This document shows, in pieces, positions 32,698-43,690 of a stretch of 64,000 nucleotides of DNA. Both the position numbers and the translations under genes were made by a program. The notes under the pieces are model-generated. The model searched no databases. It had not been told where the DNA came from and saw only the letters and a program-made list of their open reading frames with translations. The stretch is from positions 24,134,608 to 24,198,607 of the forward strand of contig OX419762.1 of assembly GCA_948567375.1 (NCBI GenBank), in the 5' to 3' direction. Position 1 is the first letter of the stretch, and the number at the start of each line of letters is the position of its first letter. The DNA is from Lunularia cruciata. Its lineage: Eukaryota > Streptophyta > Marchantiopsida > Lunulariales > Lunulariaceae.

Positions 32698-34051
32698 TGA
32701 CATTTGATATAAGAGAAGTTTGTATCTAAGTCCTAAGCTACCAGGATCACCAAGAATGGGATCAAACTGCCTCTCCTAGCCAAAGCTACATATGTATAGA
32801 TAACAGTGGCACAGTCACTAGGACAACAAGTGAGTGTGGACCAGTTGGCTAGGGCACCAGTCTAGGAACAAGAGATCTAGGGGTCAAACCTTGTTGTGCA
32901 CAATCTAGTAGGAAAGGCAGATTTTGCCAACCAATGACCAAGATCTTCTCTAAACTAGCTAGCCTCACGCTAGCAAGCTGGCTTGTTGGCCCTTCTAGGC
33001 CTTTGTAGCCTCTCATAGCCCTATGCCTCAAAGCCTCAAAACTCCAAAATTCAGCCAAATGAGCCCTTTCTTCTTGCCACTTCAAACCTTCTCCAAATCT
33101 ACAAACTCCTCCAAACTAGCAAAACTCCTCAAAATCTGGCCAAACAGCAAAAACTCCTCCAAATCTGACGTAAATCTAACATAAAATCTGACATAAACCC
33201 TAAAGATGGCTGTCCGCCAAATCCCTTGCTAACTTTCCACTCGAGCCAAATTGACAACACGGGTTTTTCCAAATCATAAATTCATGAGAAGAGCTTCTTA
33301 ACTCCACCTTCAATCTAACTTTCTGAGCCCAACTCGCAGCAAATTGATCCTGCCTTCATCTCTTGAGCTCAAAATCACAACCATTGCTAAAAAATTGCTC
33401 CTTCTTTGCTCAAAATTTGGCCAGCGCTTTTGCACACCGTCCGCCTAACTGCCAAATCTGCATCACTTGAACGAGCTTTTGCACACTAGGGAAACACAGA
33501 ACTTGAATTGAGCTACCAACGATCCACCAAGCTTGGAGATACCACCAACACTCATAGTTCTTGCACCCGATTTCCCCCTGACTTCACTTCTCTGATGTAA
33601 TCAGATTGCTTTCTACTCTCAACTCAACTCAACTCAAATCAGATCAGTACTTGATCTGTCACTCTATAAACTACCAACAATTGGGCATTGATTACAGTCA
33701 AGCCACACCCACTCAAGCATAGAGAATCTAGGTGACGCTCACCGGCCTCTGTCCACCACAGCCAGGAACTCGAAGGCTCAACATCAAAGAAGTGAGCTCT
33801 CTGGAGCTCACCTTTGAAACTATACCCCTGGACTTGAGCTAGCACTGAAACCCTAACGGTCCCGCTGACGGCACACTCGATGGTGCAAATGGTGCAAAGT
33901 GACGGTGGGCTCCACCGTGAAGTCAGTACCCCGAACATGAAATCTAACCGTTGGAAAGTAGTCTCTGAGAAATTGCTAGAATAACTCTAAATACTATCAT
34001 GGGAACTCCAATGTCCGAGCATCTAGATGCGGAACTACAAATGGCGTGACA
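32698..34051 (-). repeat. 5' LTR of D1 (1354 bp)
   Basis: On the minus strand runs from TGTCACGCCATTTGTAG to CAAATGTCA. Collinear with the D3 LTR (37248-38636), sharing for instance GAGCTCACTTCTTTGATGTT-type sequence and the closing GATCCCATTCTTGGTGATCC. No TATA box of strong form noted; the stretch after TGATCTGAGTTGAGTTGAG is a short GAGTT repeat. Flanked on its outer side by the TSD TTATG. Confidence 0.88.
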
Positions 34052-35218
34052 TTATGGATGTTGGTTGTATCTCCAAGCTTGGTGAAATTGTTGGTATCTA
34101 TAATCTTGTTACTTGATTTCTATTTCTATTGAGTAGATCATGTGCAAAAACATTATGGAAATTACTAGATATTCTCACAATTGGGTAGATAGTGTGTAGA
34201 AGGGTTGCCTAATTTTTGTGAAATTGAGAAACAAGTGTTCAATTTTGATGATTGAGGAGTTGATTTGTGAGTAGGAAGATGAAAGCAAAAGTTGGGTGGT
34301 GCAAATTGAGCCAAGGTGAAAACTTGGGTTGGATTTGGAAACATGTTTTCTTGAATTAGAGATTTGGAGTTCTCCATCTCCCAAATTGAAGAGATTACCT
34401 TGATTTGGAGGTCTAAATTTGGCAAAACAATTGGAGTTCTATCAGATTAGTGGAGGATTGAAGTTAAGTTAGCAAAGGTTGGTTGGATTTGGAGGTGTTT
34501 TAGATTTTTGGGAGGTTAGCCAAATTGGAGAAGGTTTGAATTGGCAAGAAGAAAGGTTTGATTTGGCTAAATTTTTACATTTAGAGATTTTGAGGCATGG
34601 GATTGTGGGCTAGAGAGTCTACAAAGATTATAGAGAGTTTGAATTGGCAAGAAAAAAGGCCTCATTTGGTTAGATTTTTGCATTAAGAGGCTTTGAGGTA
34701 TAGAGTTGTGGTTGGTAAGAAGAAAGGTCTCATTTGGTTGAATTTTGGAATTCTGAGGTTTTGAGGCATAGAGTTATGAGCTAGATAGGCTACAAAGATT
34801 GGAGAGGATCTAGAAATGACCATCTCTAATTTCAATCAAATTGGCAAGAAGAAAGGCCTTAAGACATATGGTTGTGGCTAAAGAGGCTATGAAGATTGGA
34901 GAGTGTTTTAATTTGCAAGAAGAAAGGCTTTATTTGGCTAAATTTTGGCATTTTGAGGCATAGGATTGTGGGCTATAAAGGCCATGAAAAGCTAGAAGTG
35001 CTTTGGTAGTCTTTTGCCAACTTGGTAGTTATTAATAAGGTTAGCTAGTTTAGATAAAAAAAATTTAGTCCTTTGGCAAAATCAACCCATTGCTCATTAG
35101 TGTGTATAGTAACGGTTTGAACCCTTGATCTTTGGTTTCTAGATTGGTGCTTTAGCCAATTAGTCCATCCTCACTTGTTATCCTAAAGACCAATAGACTC
35201 ATAGCTATACCTATATAG
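34052..35218 (+). repeat. LTR D4, middle piece
   Basis: Resumes the old family-D LTR after the D1 insertion: TTATGGATG, then TATCTCCAAGCTTGGTG as in D3 (37760). The central part (34440-34990) contains degenerate repeated phrases, e.g. GGCAAGAAGAAAGGCCT or close variants at about 34550, 34720, 34850 and 34918, each followed by CATTTGGCTAAATTTTGGCA-like sequence, so the LTR has been locally amplified compared with D3, which has a single copy near 38255. It stops at TATAG (35214-35218), target of the T solo LTR. Confidence 0.8.
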
Positions 35219-37126
35219 TGTGACAACCCGGCAAATATCACTTCTATGGTAATCGGGTAAGTAAAGTTTGTTCCCACAGAGATACAAGTCAGAAATGTCC
35301 AAATACAAAGTCAAATAGTAACACTTGCAATTCTTCTTGGTTGCGTCTTTAATCTCTCAGGTAGAAACCACACCCAGAAGAGAGTAACAAGCATTGGCTT
35401 GCAGTCTTGTCACAAATTCACACTCCTTAATCACAACTCCATCAAATCTTTCCAAACAATCTTGATTGTGATGATTCAAACTCTCCCTAAAATGGCACTT
35501 CATTGCAAAACAACTCGCCTTAGAATTGTGTTCCATCCTTCCACTGAAGGCACAACTTCCTTGATTGAAATTGCTTCACATCAACTTTGCACTGCACTCA
35601 CAAATGCAGAATACTACCAACACTACAATTCCTCTCAGATCTGTGAAGGCATTGCTTTGATTGCACTTCACTCAAGATCAAACACATAGAATGAAGATCA
35701 CGGCTACGGAATCCAATATCCAACAAGCACTCTGACTTGCACTTCAAATTTCTCCAAACACTCACAAACGCAATTGCAAAGTTGATACTCGGAATCAAGC
35801 TTAAGCGACGAGCACTGCTTCACAACACTTTGCTTTATCTATTCAGAAATTATGAGCACTGAACAACATTTCTCTGCAAATGCCACTCTTAAGTAGTGAA
35901 CAATTGACAATTATCTTCCTAATACACCTCTTCCTAATGACTCTACAAACCTGTAGATCTGAAATGACAATACAACCCTTCATATCTGTCTATTCAAATC
36001 TCAAATTGGTTTCTACTCCGATCCGATGTGTACTTCTTCTTCTTTATTCAAACCCAAACCGGAAGTAACTTTACTTCATAATATTCTATCCTCAGATTTC
36101 ACAACTCCCAATTCCTCCACTAATTCTAACACTTCTCCTTTTTGATATGCAATTCCTATCATAATTAAGCCTTCTAAATCTCTATCTCCCAACCCACTCT
36201 TCTCTAAGGTGTCAAATGTCAAATCCAAAGACACATGCATTCCTATCTCTCTTACTTTGGGTCTAACTACTATCAATTCCTTTACTAATTCTATTGTGTT
36301 ATCATCAAGAATTGTAGTTGAAAGCAAGAATACACTATCTACACCTTCAATTTGTAACCCACTTTCCTCTAATAACTCATGTAACTAACCCGAAGACACT
36401 TATTGTCTGATCTTGCACTTTAGGTTTATTCACTACTGCTACTTCTCCTTCAATTCATGTTCCATCTTCAATCAGAACTGAAATTGAAGTCATGGGTATC
36501 CTAACTATCTTCTTTCATTACTCTAACTTCCTCTGATACTTTCCGCAAGATTCCCAAAGTCATATTCATTGCACTTCAAGATCTGACTTTCTTGGATTTA
36601 GTTGGTCATCTTAGTCTTGAGGCAAAGTCTTTAGACCCAAAGTCATGTAAACCCGAAGTCCGAAGTCCGAAGTCACATTGATCCAAAGACACCAAACTAC
36701 TCTTCACATCTACTCCCAAAACTTCAAATGCTTGTAACTTCTTGTACAGACCTCCAAACTTTGCAATTTTGGTGGCAAAGGTAAGCCTTAAACGAGACGC
36801 TTCCAACGAGATATAGCACGCTTGATTTGGACTTGTGTGCATTGAGATATAGCACCCGAAAGAATCCTAACTTGCAACTTCTATTTCTCCTTCGGGTTTG
36901 CCCTCTTTCAACATCTGATCCGAGTTTTTTTCTTCCTATGACACGAAGTAGACTTCTTCGGGTTTGATCCAATCCGAGTACTTCTTCCTCTAACACAAAG
37001 TTGATTCCCTTGAGCTTCATCAAAACACACATTTCCACTCATTTCTTCTCCATTTGGTTTCAATTTGGTTTCAGCAAGGCACTTTTTCTACAAAACTCGT
37101 CCAAAATGAAAAATGTGGGTACCACA
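35219..37126 (-). repeat. Family-T solo LTR, 1908-bp variant
   Basis: On the + strand from TGTGACAACCCGG to GGGTACCACA, flanked by TATAG at 35214-35218 and 37127-37131. No internal region, so a solo LTR, inserted in LTR D4. It is a shortened version: the LTR ORF is reduced to its C-terminal end (VSLDLTFDTLEKSG and ELVEELGVVKS at 36327-36076) while the common ~790-bp tail at 35219-36010 is full. The first ~550 bp differ from the large LTRs and match the LTRs at 11716 and 42345. Confidence 0.92.
36050..36330 (-). pseudogene. Residual LTR ORF in the 1.9-kb T LTR
   Basis: Open stretch of 83 codons, containing VREIGMHVSLDLTFDTLEKSGLGDRD and LELVEELGVVKSEDR, the C-terminal motifs of the full LTR ORF, then a stop. 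The N-terminal and coiled-coil parts are absent. Probably relic sequence. Confidence 0.55.
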
Positions 37127-37247
37127 TATAGCTTTGGCTACAAGAGGGTAGTTGATCCCATCTTTGGTGATCTTGGTGGTGTAAGAGTTGATATATGCTC
37201 CTAATATGTCAAATGTCAAATGGTGGTAGAGTCAATCCAGTTTAGAT
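37127..37247 (+). repeat. LTR D4 end, primer site and start of internal region
   Basis: TATAGCTTTGGCTAC resumes LTR D4 (compare ATGTAGCTTTGGCTAAG at 38550) and ends CAAATGTCA at 37218, followed by AATGGTGGTAGAGTC, a variant of the family-D primer site. So D4 was a 5' LTR with an internal region to the right. Only 12-25 bp of that remain before the D3 LTR begins at 37248; TAGAT (37243-37247) would be the D3 target duplication. Confidence 0.7.
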
Positions 37248-38636
37248 TGTCACGTCATTTGTAGTGTCACATCTAGATTGCTCGGACACTAGAGTTCCAA
37301 TGATTGTAGTTAGAGTTATTTCAACAGTTTCTTAGAGACTACATTCCGATGGTCAGATTTCTTGTTTGGGGTATTGACTTCACGGTGGGGCCCACCATCA
37401 TTTTGCACTATTTGCACCGTCGAGTGTGCTGTCACCAAGACTGTTAGGGTTCAGACCTGGCTCAAGTCCCAGAGGTATACTTTTGGAGTGCAGCTCCAGA
37501 GAGCTCACTTCTCTGATGTTGAGCCTTTGAGTTCTTGGCTATAATGGACAGAGGCCGGCAAGCATCACTTGGATTCTCTATGTTGGAGTGGGTGTGGCTT
37601 GGCTTGGCTGTAATCATTGCCCAATTGTTGGTAGTTTATAAAGTGACATATCAAATATTGATCTGAGTTGAGTTGAGTTGAGAGTGGTAAACAATCTGAT
37701 TACATCAGAGAAGTGAAGTCAGGGGGGAAATCGGGTACAAGAACTTTGAGTGTAAGTGGTATCTCCAAGCTCGGTGGATCGTTGGTAGCTCAATTCAAGT
37801 TTGGTGTTTCCTTAGTGTGCAGAAGCTCATTCAATTGATGCAGATTTGGCAATAAGGCAAATGGTGTGCGGAAGTGCTGGCCAAATTTTGAGCAAAGACG
37901 GAGCAAATTTTGAGCAGTGGTTGTGATTTTGAGCTCAAGAGGTGAAGGTAGGACCAATTTGCTACGAGTTGGGCTCAAAAAGTCAAATTGAAGGTGGAGT
38001 TGGGAAGCTATTCTCATGAATTTGTGATTTGGAGAAACCCATGTTGTCAATTTGGCTTGAGTGGAAAGTTAGCGGGGGATTTGGCGGACAGCCAACTTTA
38101 GGGTTTACGTCAGATTTTGGTTGGAATTTATGTCAAATTTTGGCCAGATTTGGAGGAGTTTTGCTGTTTAGCCAGATTTGGAGGACTTTCGCTAGTTTAG
38201 AGGACTTTTGCAAGTTTGGAAAAAGTTTTGCCAATTTAGGAGGAGGTTCGAAGTGGCAAGAAGAAAAGCCTCATTTGGTTGAATTTTGGCATTTTGAGGC
38301 ATAGGGCTATGAGAGGTTACGAAGGCCTAGAAGGGCCAAAAGGGCCAGCAAGCCAACTTGCTAGCATGAGGCTAGCTAGTTTAGAGTAGATCTTGGTCAT
38401 TGGTTGGCAAAATCTGTCTTTCTTGCTAGATTGTATGCAACATGGTTTGACCACTAGATCTCTTGTTCCTAGACTGGTGCCCTAGCCAACTGGTCCACCC
38501 TCACTTGTTGTCCTAGTGATTATGCCACTGTTATCTATACACATGTAGCTTTGGCTAAGAGAGGTAGTTTGATCCCATTCTTGGTGATCCTGGTAGCTTA
38601 AGACTTAGATACAAACTTCTCTTATGTCAAATACCA
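37248..38636 (+). repeat. 5' LTR of element D3 (1389 bp)
   Basis: TGTCACGTCATTTGTAG to CAAATACCA (CAAATGTCA in D1), followed after AA by the primer site TGGTGGCAGAGT at 38639-38650. Good collinearity with the D1 LTR throughout. The U5-side motif GTTCCTAGACTGGTGCCCTAGCCAACTGG is tRNA-like in wording but I see no cloverleaf. Confidence 0.88.
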
Positions 38637-40750
38637 AATGGTGGCAGAGTAAGTCCCGTGTTGTGTTATGAGATGGAGAGTTTTCATTTAGATTTCTTGT
38701 GATTGGACCTCCTCCATTCTCTACTTCCTATTTGTGCACCACGTTTGTGTGAGGTGCCCTGACTTTTGAGCATTGGTGCTCTAATGTGCTCTCGGTAGTG
38801 AGGCTAGCGTGATGACCAGTCAGACTACCTATGTTTCTCTCTGGTGAGGCAAGAAGTGATGACCTGTAGACCATGAGAGTGTGTGTTATGATGGCAGGTC
38901 ACAGGTTGCATTTTCTCCTAGTGTAGTTATCTTGGTTAGAGTTACATTAGTGGTGGTGCTTAGTTGGTATTGGCACTTGGTGGGGTACTTGTGGTTGTGA
39001 CTTGTAGTTGCAGTTGGTGGTTTGGGTTTGCTATTGTGATTACTTGGTCACGATGGAGTTCTTTGGGGATTCTAGAGGAGTTAGCCCTACAGTATGCAAT
39101 GGGTTTACTCAGAGTGGTGCTCGGTATTAGTCTGTATCTCAGGTCCCAATGAGGGAGGAGATTGACTTTGAGTTGGAGTTTGACACAAGAGCTGATTTAG
39201 TTGAGAGTGCACTTGGTGTGTCCGCACCATTGTTGTGGGACATGGACAAGATTTATGGGGCCTCCAAAGGCCCTAGGCGTTACTTTGGTACAGTGAGTAC
39301 CATTGAGTTGGATGACTTCATCCAGGAGTTTGATAGTTGGTGTGATCTGCAGCAAATACGGAACCCAACTTTACTCACACCTTTCATGGCATAGAAGAAG
39401 TTGTTTCAGCATCTAGAGGGTTCGCCAATGGATGACTACCATGAGTTCAAGAGAGCTCATTTGGAGGAGATTGAGTTATGGAGAGAATATTGGTCTCCAA
39501 ACTATGTCTCTATCACTTCAAGTTTGGTGGCCAAGAGTAGACTGGCTATACCTACAAGTTCTAGCTCAAGTAGTGTTGGTGGAGCTAGTGGAGGTGCACT
39601 AGCTAGTGCACTACTACGAGTGGAGGTACTGGGGTTTAACCCCATGGTGGAGTTCTTCCTATGTTTGAGGCAAAACTACCAGGGAGTGCGGACAGACAAG
39701 TTGAGGAGCTTACAAGAGTTCCAGCGGAAGGCTAGAGAGAGCCTACTCAAGGCATACACTTGCATGAGGTGGCTGATCAGTTTCACTCATGGAGTTACTG
39801 AGGCCCAAGTAGTCCAGTTTTGGTATGGGATACTGGACAGGGAGTTGCGACGTAAAGTTTGTGATGCTACGTTATTATAGGCTACTTTGCCTACTTTGGC
39901 AGTGGTCTTTGGTTTGGCTGAGCGTATTGAGCTCAACATGGTGGAGGAGAGGGTGGTGACATCTAGATTTTGTAGGGAGACCTCATCCACAGCTGTGACT
40001 TCTTCTAAAGTGCAGTAGAGTGCACCACGCCTAGTTGGTTTTTGAGGACAAGGTGGACAACCCAGATCTTATGGAGCGAGTGGAGGGCCTAGTGGAGTTA
40101 GACCCTTGTTTTCATTTGCGGGTCAACAGCAGCCAGTGAGTGGTAGTGTTGCTTGTAGGACTTGTGGTGGACCTCACCATAGGAGAGAGTGTACTCAAGG
40201 CAGTGGACCTATACCTCTGGTGCATCACAGCCAGCACAAAGGCAGTATGAGCGTTGCCACAAATTTGGTCACACTAGTGATCGGTGTTTTGACCTACACC
40301 CGGAGTTACGGTGTGGTAGGGCTGCTATGGCAGGAAGTAGAGGAGCTCCAGTTCATGGAGGACAAGGTGGTAGAGGTGGTGGTAGAGGATCTACACCTAG
40401 TAGGGGTGCAATACCTGCCCTTACTTCTGACACAACTATGGCTACCCGGATTGAGCAGTTGAAGCAGAGATTGGCTAGTATTGCTATTGCTCAAAGGAGA
40501 TCAGATTCAGGTGTTGAGGCTTCCACCTCATATGCTAGTGATAGAGATGCTTTGGACTTCATGTGCGGAGCAGCACATGTGGATGCATCTACAGTAGTGA
40601 CTAGGAGTGCAGTACGTGCTCCAAAGCCTAGAGGAGCATCTGTGGAGTTGGACCCACAAAGAGGAGAGGTTGGGAGACAGGTCAGACTTCCCCAATCTTT
40701 CATGTTATCAAAGGCATTGAAGACAACATCCATGGTTCCTAGACATCCCA
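38637..40750 (+). pseudogene. gag: Gag of D3
   Basis: Leader 38651-39050 then Gag. MREEIDFELEFDTRADLVESALGVS, DKIYGASKGPRRYFGTVSTIELDDFIQEF (39149-39394), a TAG at Trp, KKLFQHLEGSPMDDYHEFKRAHLEEIELWREYW, then NPMVEFFLCLRQNYQGVRTDKLRSLQEFQ and AYTCMRWLISFTHGVTEAQVVQFWYGI (39401-39880), the typical retrotransposon-gag helices. Knuckles: CRTCGGPHHRREC (about 40155-40195) and ERCHKFGHTSDRC (about 40245). RGG-like stretch and coiled coil follow to about 40500. At 40750 the sequence jumps into a T LTR: about 1.2 kb, comprising gag end, protease and MTase motif I, is missing relative to D1. Confidence 0.85.
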
Positions 40751-42346
40751 AGCAAAACAACTTTGCCTCAGAATTATGTTCGGCCCTTCCATTCTACCTT
40801 ATCTCTTGATCAAAATTGCTTCACATCAACTTTGTATTGAACTCACAAATGCAGAATACTACCAACAGTTCCTCTCAGATCTATCAAGGCATTGCTTTGA
40901 TTGCACTTCACTCAAGATCAAACACACAAAATGAAGATCATGGAATCCAACATCCAACAAGCACAATGACTTGCACTTTGAAATTCTCCCAACACTTACA
41001 AACATAGACACAAAGTTGATACTCGGAATCAAGCTCAAGCAATGAGCATTGCTTCACAACACTTTGCTTTATCTATTCTCAAAAATAATGAGCACTGAAC
41101 AACATAAGACTGCGAATGCCACTCTAAAATAGTGAAGCAAATGACAATTATTTTCCTAATGTACATCTTCCTAATAACTCTACAAACCTACATATCCAAA
41201 ATGACAATGCACCTCTTCATATCTACCTCTTCAAATCTCAAAACTATTACTAATCCGATCTGATGCCTACTTCTTCCTCGGCTTTCAAACCCAAACCTGA
41301 AGTAACTTTACTTCTTATTACTCTTTCCTTGGGTTTCATAACTCCTACATCTTCTACCAAATCTAACAGTTCTCTTTCTTGATCTGAAATTTTACTATTG
41401 GGTAATCTATCTAACTCCTTATCTCCCGACCCACTCTACTCTAATGCCTCCAATGGTAACTCCAAAGACATATGCACTCCTACTTCATCAACTTTGGGTT
41501 TCATTACTATCAATTCCTTTGCTAGGTTTACTATATCTTCATCAAGAATTGTAATTGAAAGCATGGGTACACTATCTACGCCTTCAATTTGTAACCCACT
41601 TTCCCCTAATCACTCATATAATTGACCCAAAGACACTTACTATCTGATCTTGCACTTTGGGTTCATTCACTTCTACAACTTCTCCTTCAATTTCTATTCC
41701 ATCTTCAATCTGAACTGAAATTGAAGTGATGGGTATCCTAAATATCTTCTTTCACTCCTCTAACTTCCTCTAATGCCTCTGACAAGACTCCCAAAGTCAT
41801 CTTCACTGCACTCCAAGGTCCGATTACCTCAGATAGTCATCTTTGTCTTGAGGCAAAGTCTCATGACCCGAAGTCGTGTAACCCCAAAATCCAAAGTCGT
41901 GTTGACCCGAAGACACCAAACTACTTTATACATCTACTCCCAACCCTTAAAATGCTTGTAACTTCTTGTACAAAACTCCAAACTCTGCGATTTTGGTAGC
42001 AATGGGAAGCCCTGAATGAGACGCTTCTAACGAGATATAGCATGCATGATTTGGACTTGTTATCACTGAGATATAGCCCCCGCAGTATTCTTGACTTGTA
42101 ACCTTCATTCCTCCTATAGGTCTGCCCTCCTTCAGCGTCTGATCCGAGTTTTTCCTCCTCTGACATGAAGTAAGCTTCTTCAGGTCTGATCCAATCAGAG
42201 TCCTTCTTCCTCTTACATGAAGTCTACTTCCTCAGGTTGAATCAAAATACAGACTTCTCATCATTTCTTCTCCATTTGGGTTCAATTTGGTTCAATAATG
42301 CACTTCTTTTTTAAAACTCGTCCAAAATGAAAAATGTGGGCACCAT
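40751..42346 (-). repeat. Family-T LTR fragment inside D3
   Basis: Minus-strand LTR of the 1.9-kb type. It begins (minus) TATGGTGCCCACATTTTTCATTTTGG at 42346 and runs down to 40751, lacking the last ~190 bp (no TGTGACAACCCGG end). Left border joins D3 gag at CATGGTTCCTAGACATCCCA; right border joins D3 MTase just after motif I. Because D3 DNA is missing too, this is an insertion followed by a deletion that removed both the LTR end and D3 sequence. The residual ORF has VHMSLELPLEALE-type sequence but no long open frame. Confidence 0.82.
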
Positions 42347-43690
42347 AGTGGGTATCCGAGTACAGAGGTACTTGTATGTAGAGAGAGATGAGATTGCTAG
42401 GCAAGTCTCTCTACATCATGTGGCACACTTGGCCTATTGGTATCCGAAGTTATTACCAATATAAGTAGTCAGAGGTTACCAGAAGCCCCTACCAGCAGAC
42501 ATTTCCTTACTGGGGGCGCATGACCTAGAGAGACATGGGCCTATTCACTTGGTGATTTTTGGATGGCCATGTTAGGGACATACACATGTGGGCCGTGGTT
42601 TGGGTCTTCAAGATCCTCGTTCTGGTGTGTTTTGGGAGATGTTACGAATATTATGACATCTCTAGGTTCATCATTTTGTTTCTCCAACTTACCTTTTAGA
42701 GAACATTCCATTGATGGGTGATTCTCGCACCAGAGTGGTGGTGAGTACACATCACGTCCATTCTTGGATGGGACCTGGTGTATTGTTAGATGTAGCCAAA
42801 GTGGGATCATGGGCTCATCGTCTTTGTCTTTGGTGGACGAACCTCTTACCTAGAGAGGTTTTACAGCGTGCTTATGATAGGATTTGGCGACTTGACCACA
42901 TCCTTGTTGATGATATCTTGGATGTTGGGTGTTAGTCTCAAACAGTGGTAGTGGCAGATAGGTTACCTATGGTAGTGGTGAACCTAGTTGGATAGCCTAG
43001 AGCCGCATTTCCCACACTTATGAGTTTCCCAGGCTCTCATGCTTTTTGAGAGGGAGGATCTGGACTTGTTTGGGACTCACAGTTACAATAGTTGGTGGAG
43101 CCTAACGCTGATGAGAGAAAGTGGGTGATGGGTTTTTGCACTGATATAACCACTGTTCTAGTAGTGTCAGAGGCATCTAGGCGTCAAGTGTTAGGTCGGG
43201 CTATGGACCTAAATTGTTTGACCTGGATTGTGAGCTTTCTTGGCAGAGCATCGTAGGATGCGCTTGATAGGCATCACCACTTGGACACTTGTGAGCCCTG
43301 AGCCTATCAAGATGATTCAAGCACATATTGGGGGCGATGGATCGAGTGGACATGGTATTCTTGGGTCATATCCAATAGCTACTAGGGAGAGTGGTCTACT
43401 TGGAGTCCATCCACTGATATAACCGCTATTCTAGTAGTGTTAGAGGCATCTAGGCGTCAGGTGTTAGGTCGGGCTATGGACCTAAACTGTTTGACCTGGA
43501 TTGTGAGCCTTGGCTTGGCAGAGCAACATAGGATGCGCTTGATAGGCATCACCACTCGGACACTTGTGAGCCTTGTACCTATCAAGACGATTCAGGCACA
43601 TGTTGGGGGTGATAGATCGAGTGGACATGGTACTTTTGGGACATATCCAATAGCTACTAGGGAGAGTGGTCTACTTGGAGTCCATCCAAG
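42347..43690 (+). pseudogene. C5 cytosine methyltransferase domain in pol of D3
   Basis: Second copy of the retrotransposon MTase. Motif I is lost with the 40750-42346 rearrangement; the reading starts VGIRVQRYLYVERDEIARQV (motif II, 42348-42405). Motif IV: HLVIFGWPC, TAG at 42573-42575, GHTHVGRGLGLQDPRSGVFWEML (42550-42640). Motif VI: YLLENIPLMGDSRTRVV (42690-42735). Motif VIII region: GVLLDVAKVGSWAHRLCLWWTNLLPREVL (42780-42860). Then FPTLMSFPGSHAF (about 43010), RKWVMGFCTDI and motif X SEASRRQVLGRAMDLNCLTW (43165-43230), which is present twice because of a 273-bp tandem duplication. Compared with D1 the arrangement is the same, so the domain is a family property. Confidence 0.88.
43141..43686 (+). 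repeat. 273-bp tandem duplication covering MTase motif X
   Basis: CTGATATAACCACTGTTCTA at 43141 recurs as CTGATATAACCGCTATTCTA at 43414. The repeat unit is 273 bp (91 codons), ending GGAGTCCATCC in both copies. The copies differ at about one position in 20, so the duplication is not recent. A unit divisible by three keeps the frame, though a frame change is already present in the first copy (AGCTTTCTTGGCAGAG against AGCCTTGGCTTGGCAGAG). Confidence 0.85.

Larger units (their letters stand above)
24811..34051 (-). mobile_element. Element D1: gypsy element with C5-methyltransferase and PHD finger, one LTR
   Basis: Minus strand. Order from the 5' end: LTR 34051-32698, primer site, gag with zinc knuckles, protease, C5 cytosine methyltransferase, RT, RNase H, integrase, PHD finger, polypurine tract, 103-bp tail. 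Both ends are flanked by TTATG (24806-24810 and 34052-34056) and the interrupted D4 LTR can be followed across the insertion. A 3' LTR is absent: the element ends at ATATATGCACGA. All ORFs carry stops or frameshifts, but domain motifs are very well preserved, so the insertion is not very old. It is the most complete family-D copy in the window. Confidence 0.88.

Noticed and set aside
38455-38490. tRNA-like wording in the D3 LTR (GGTTTGACCACTAGATCTC, CTGGTGCCCTAGCCAACTGG)
   Set aside because: No cloverleaf with acceptor stem can be drawn; the text recurs in every family-D LTR as part of U5.
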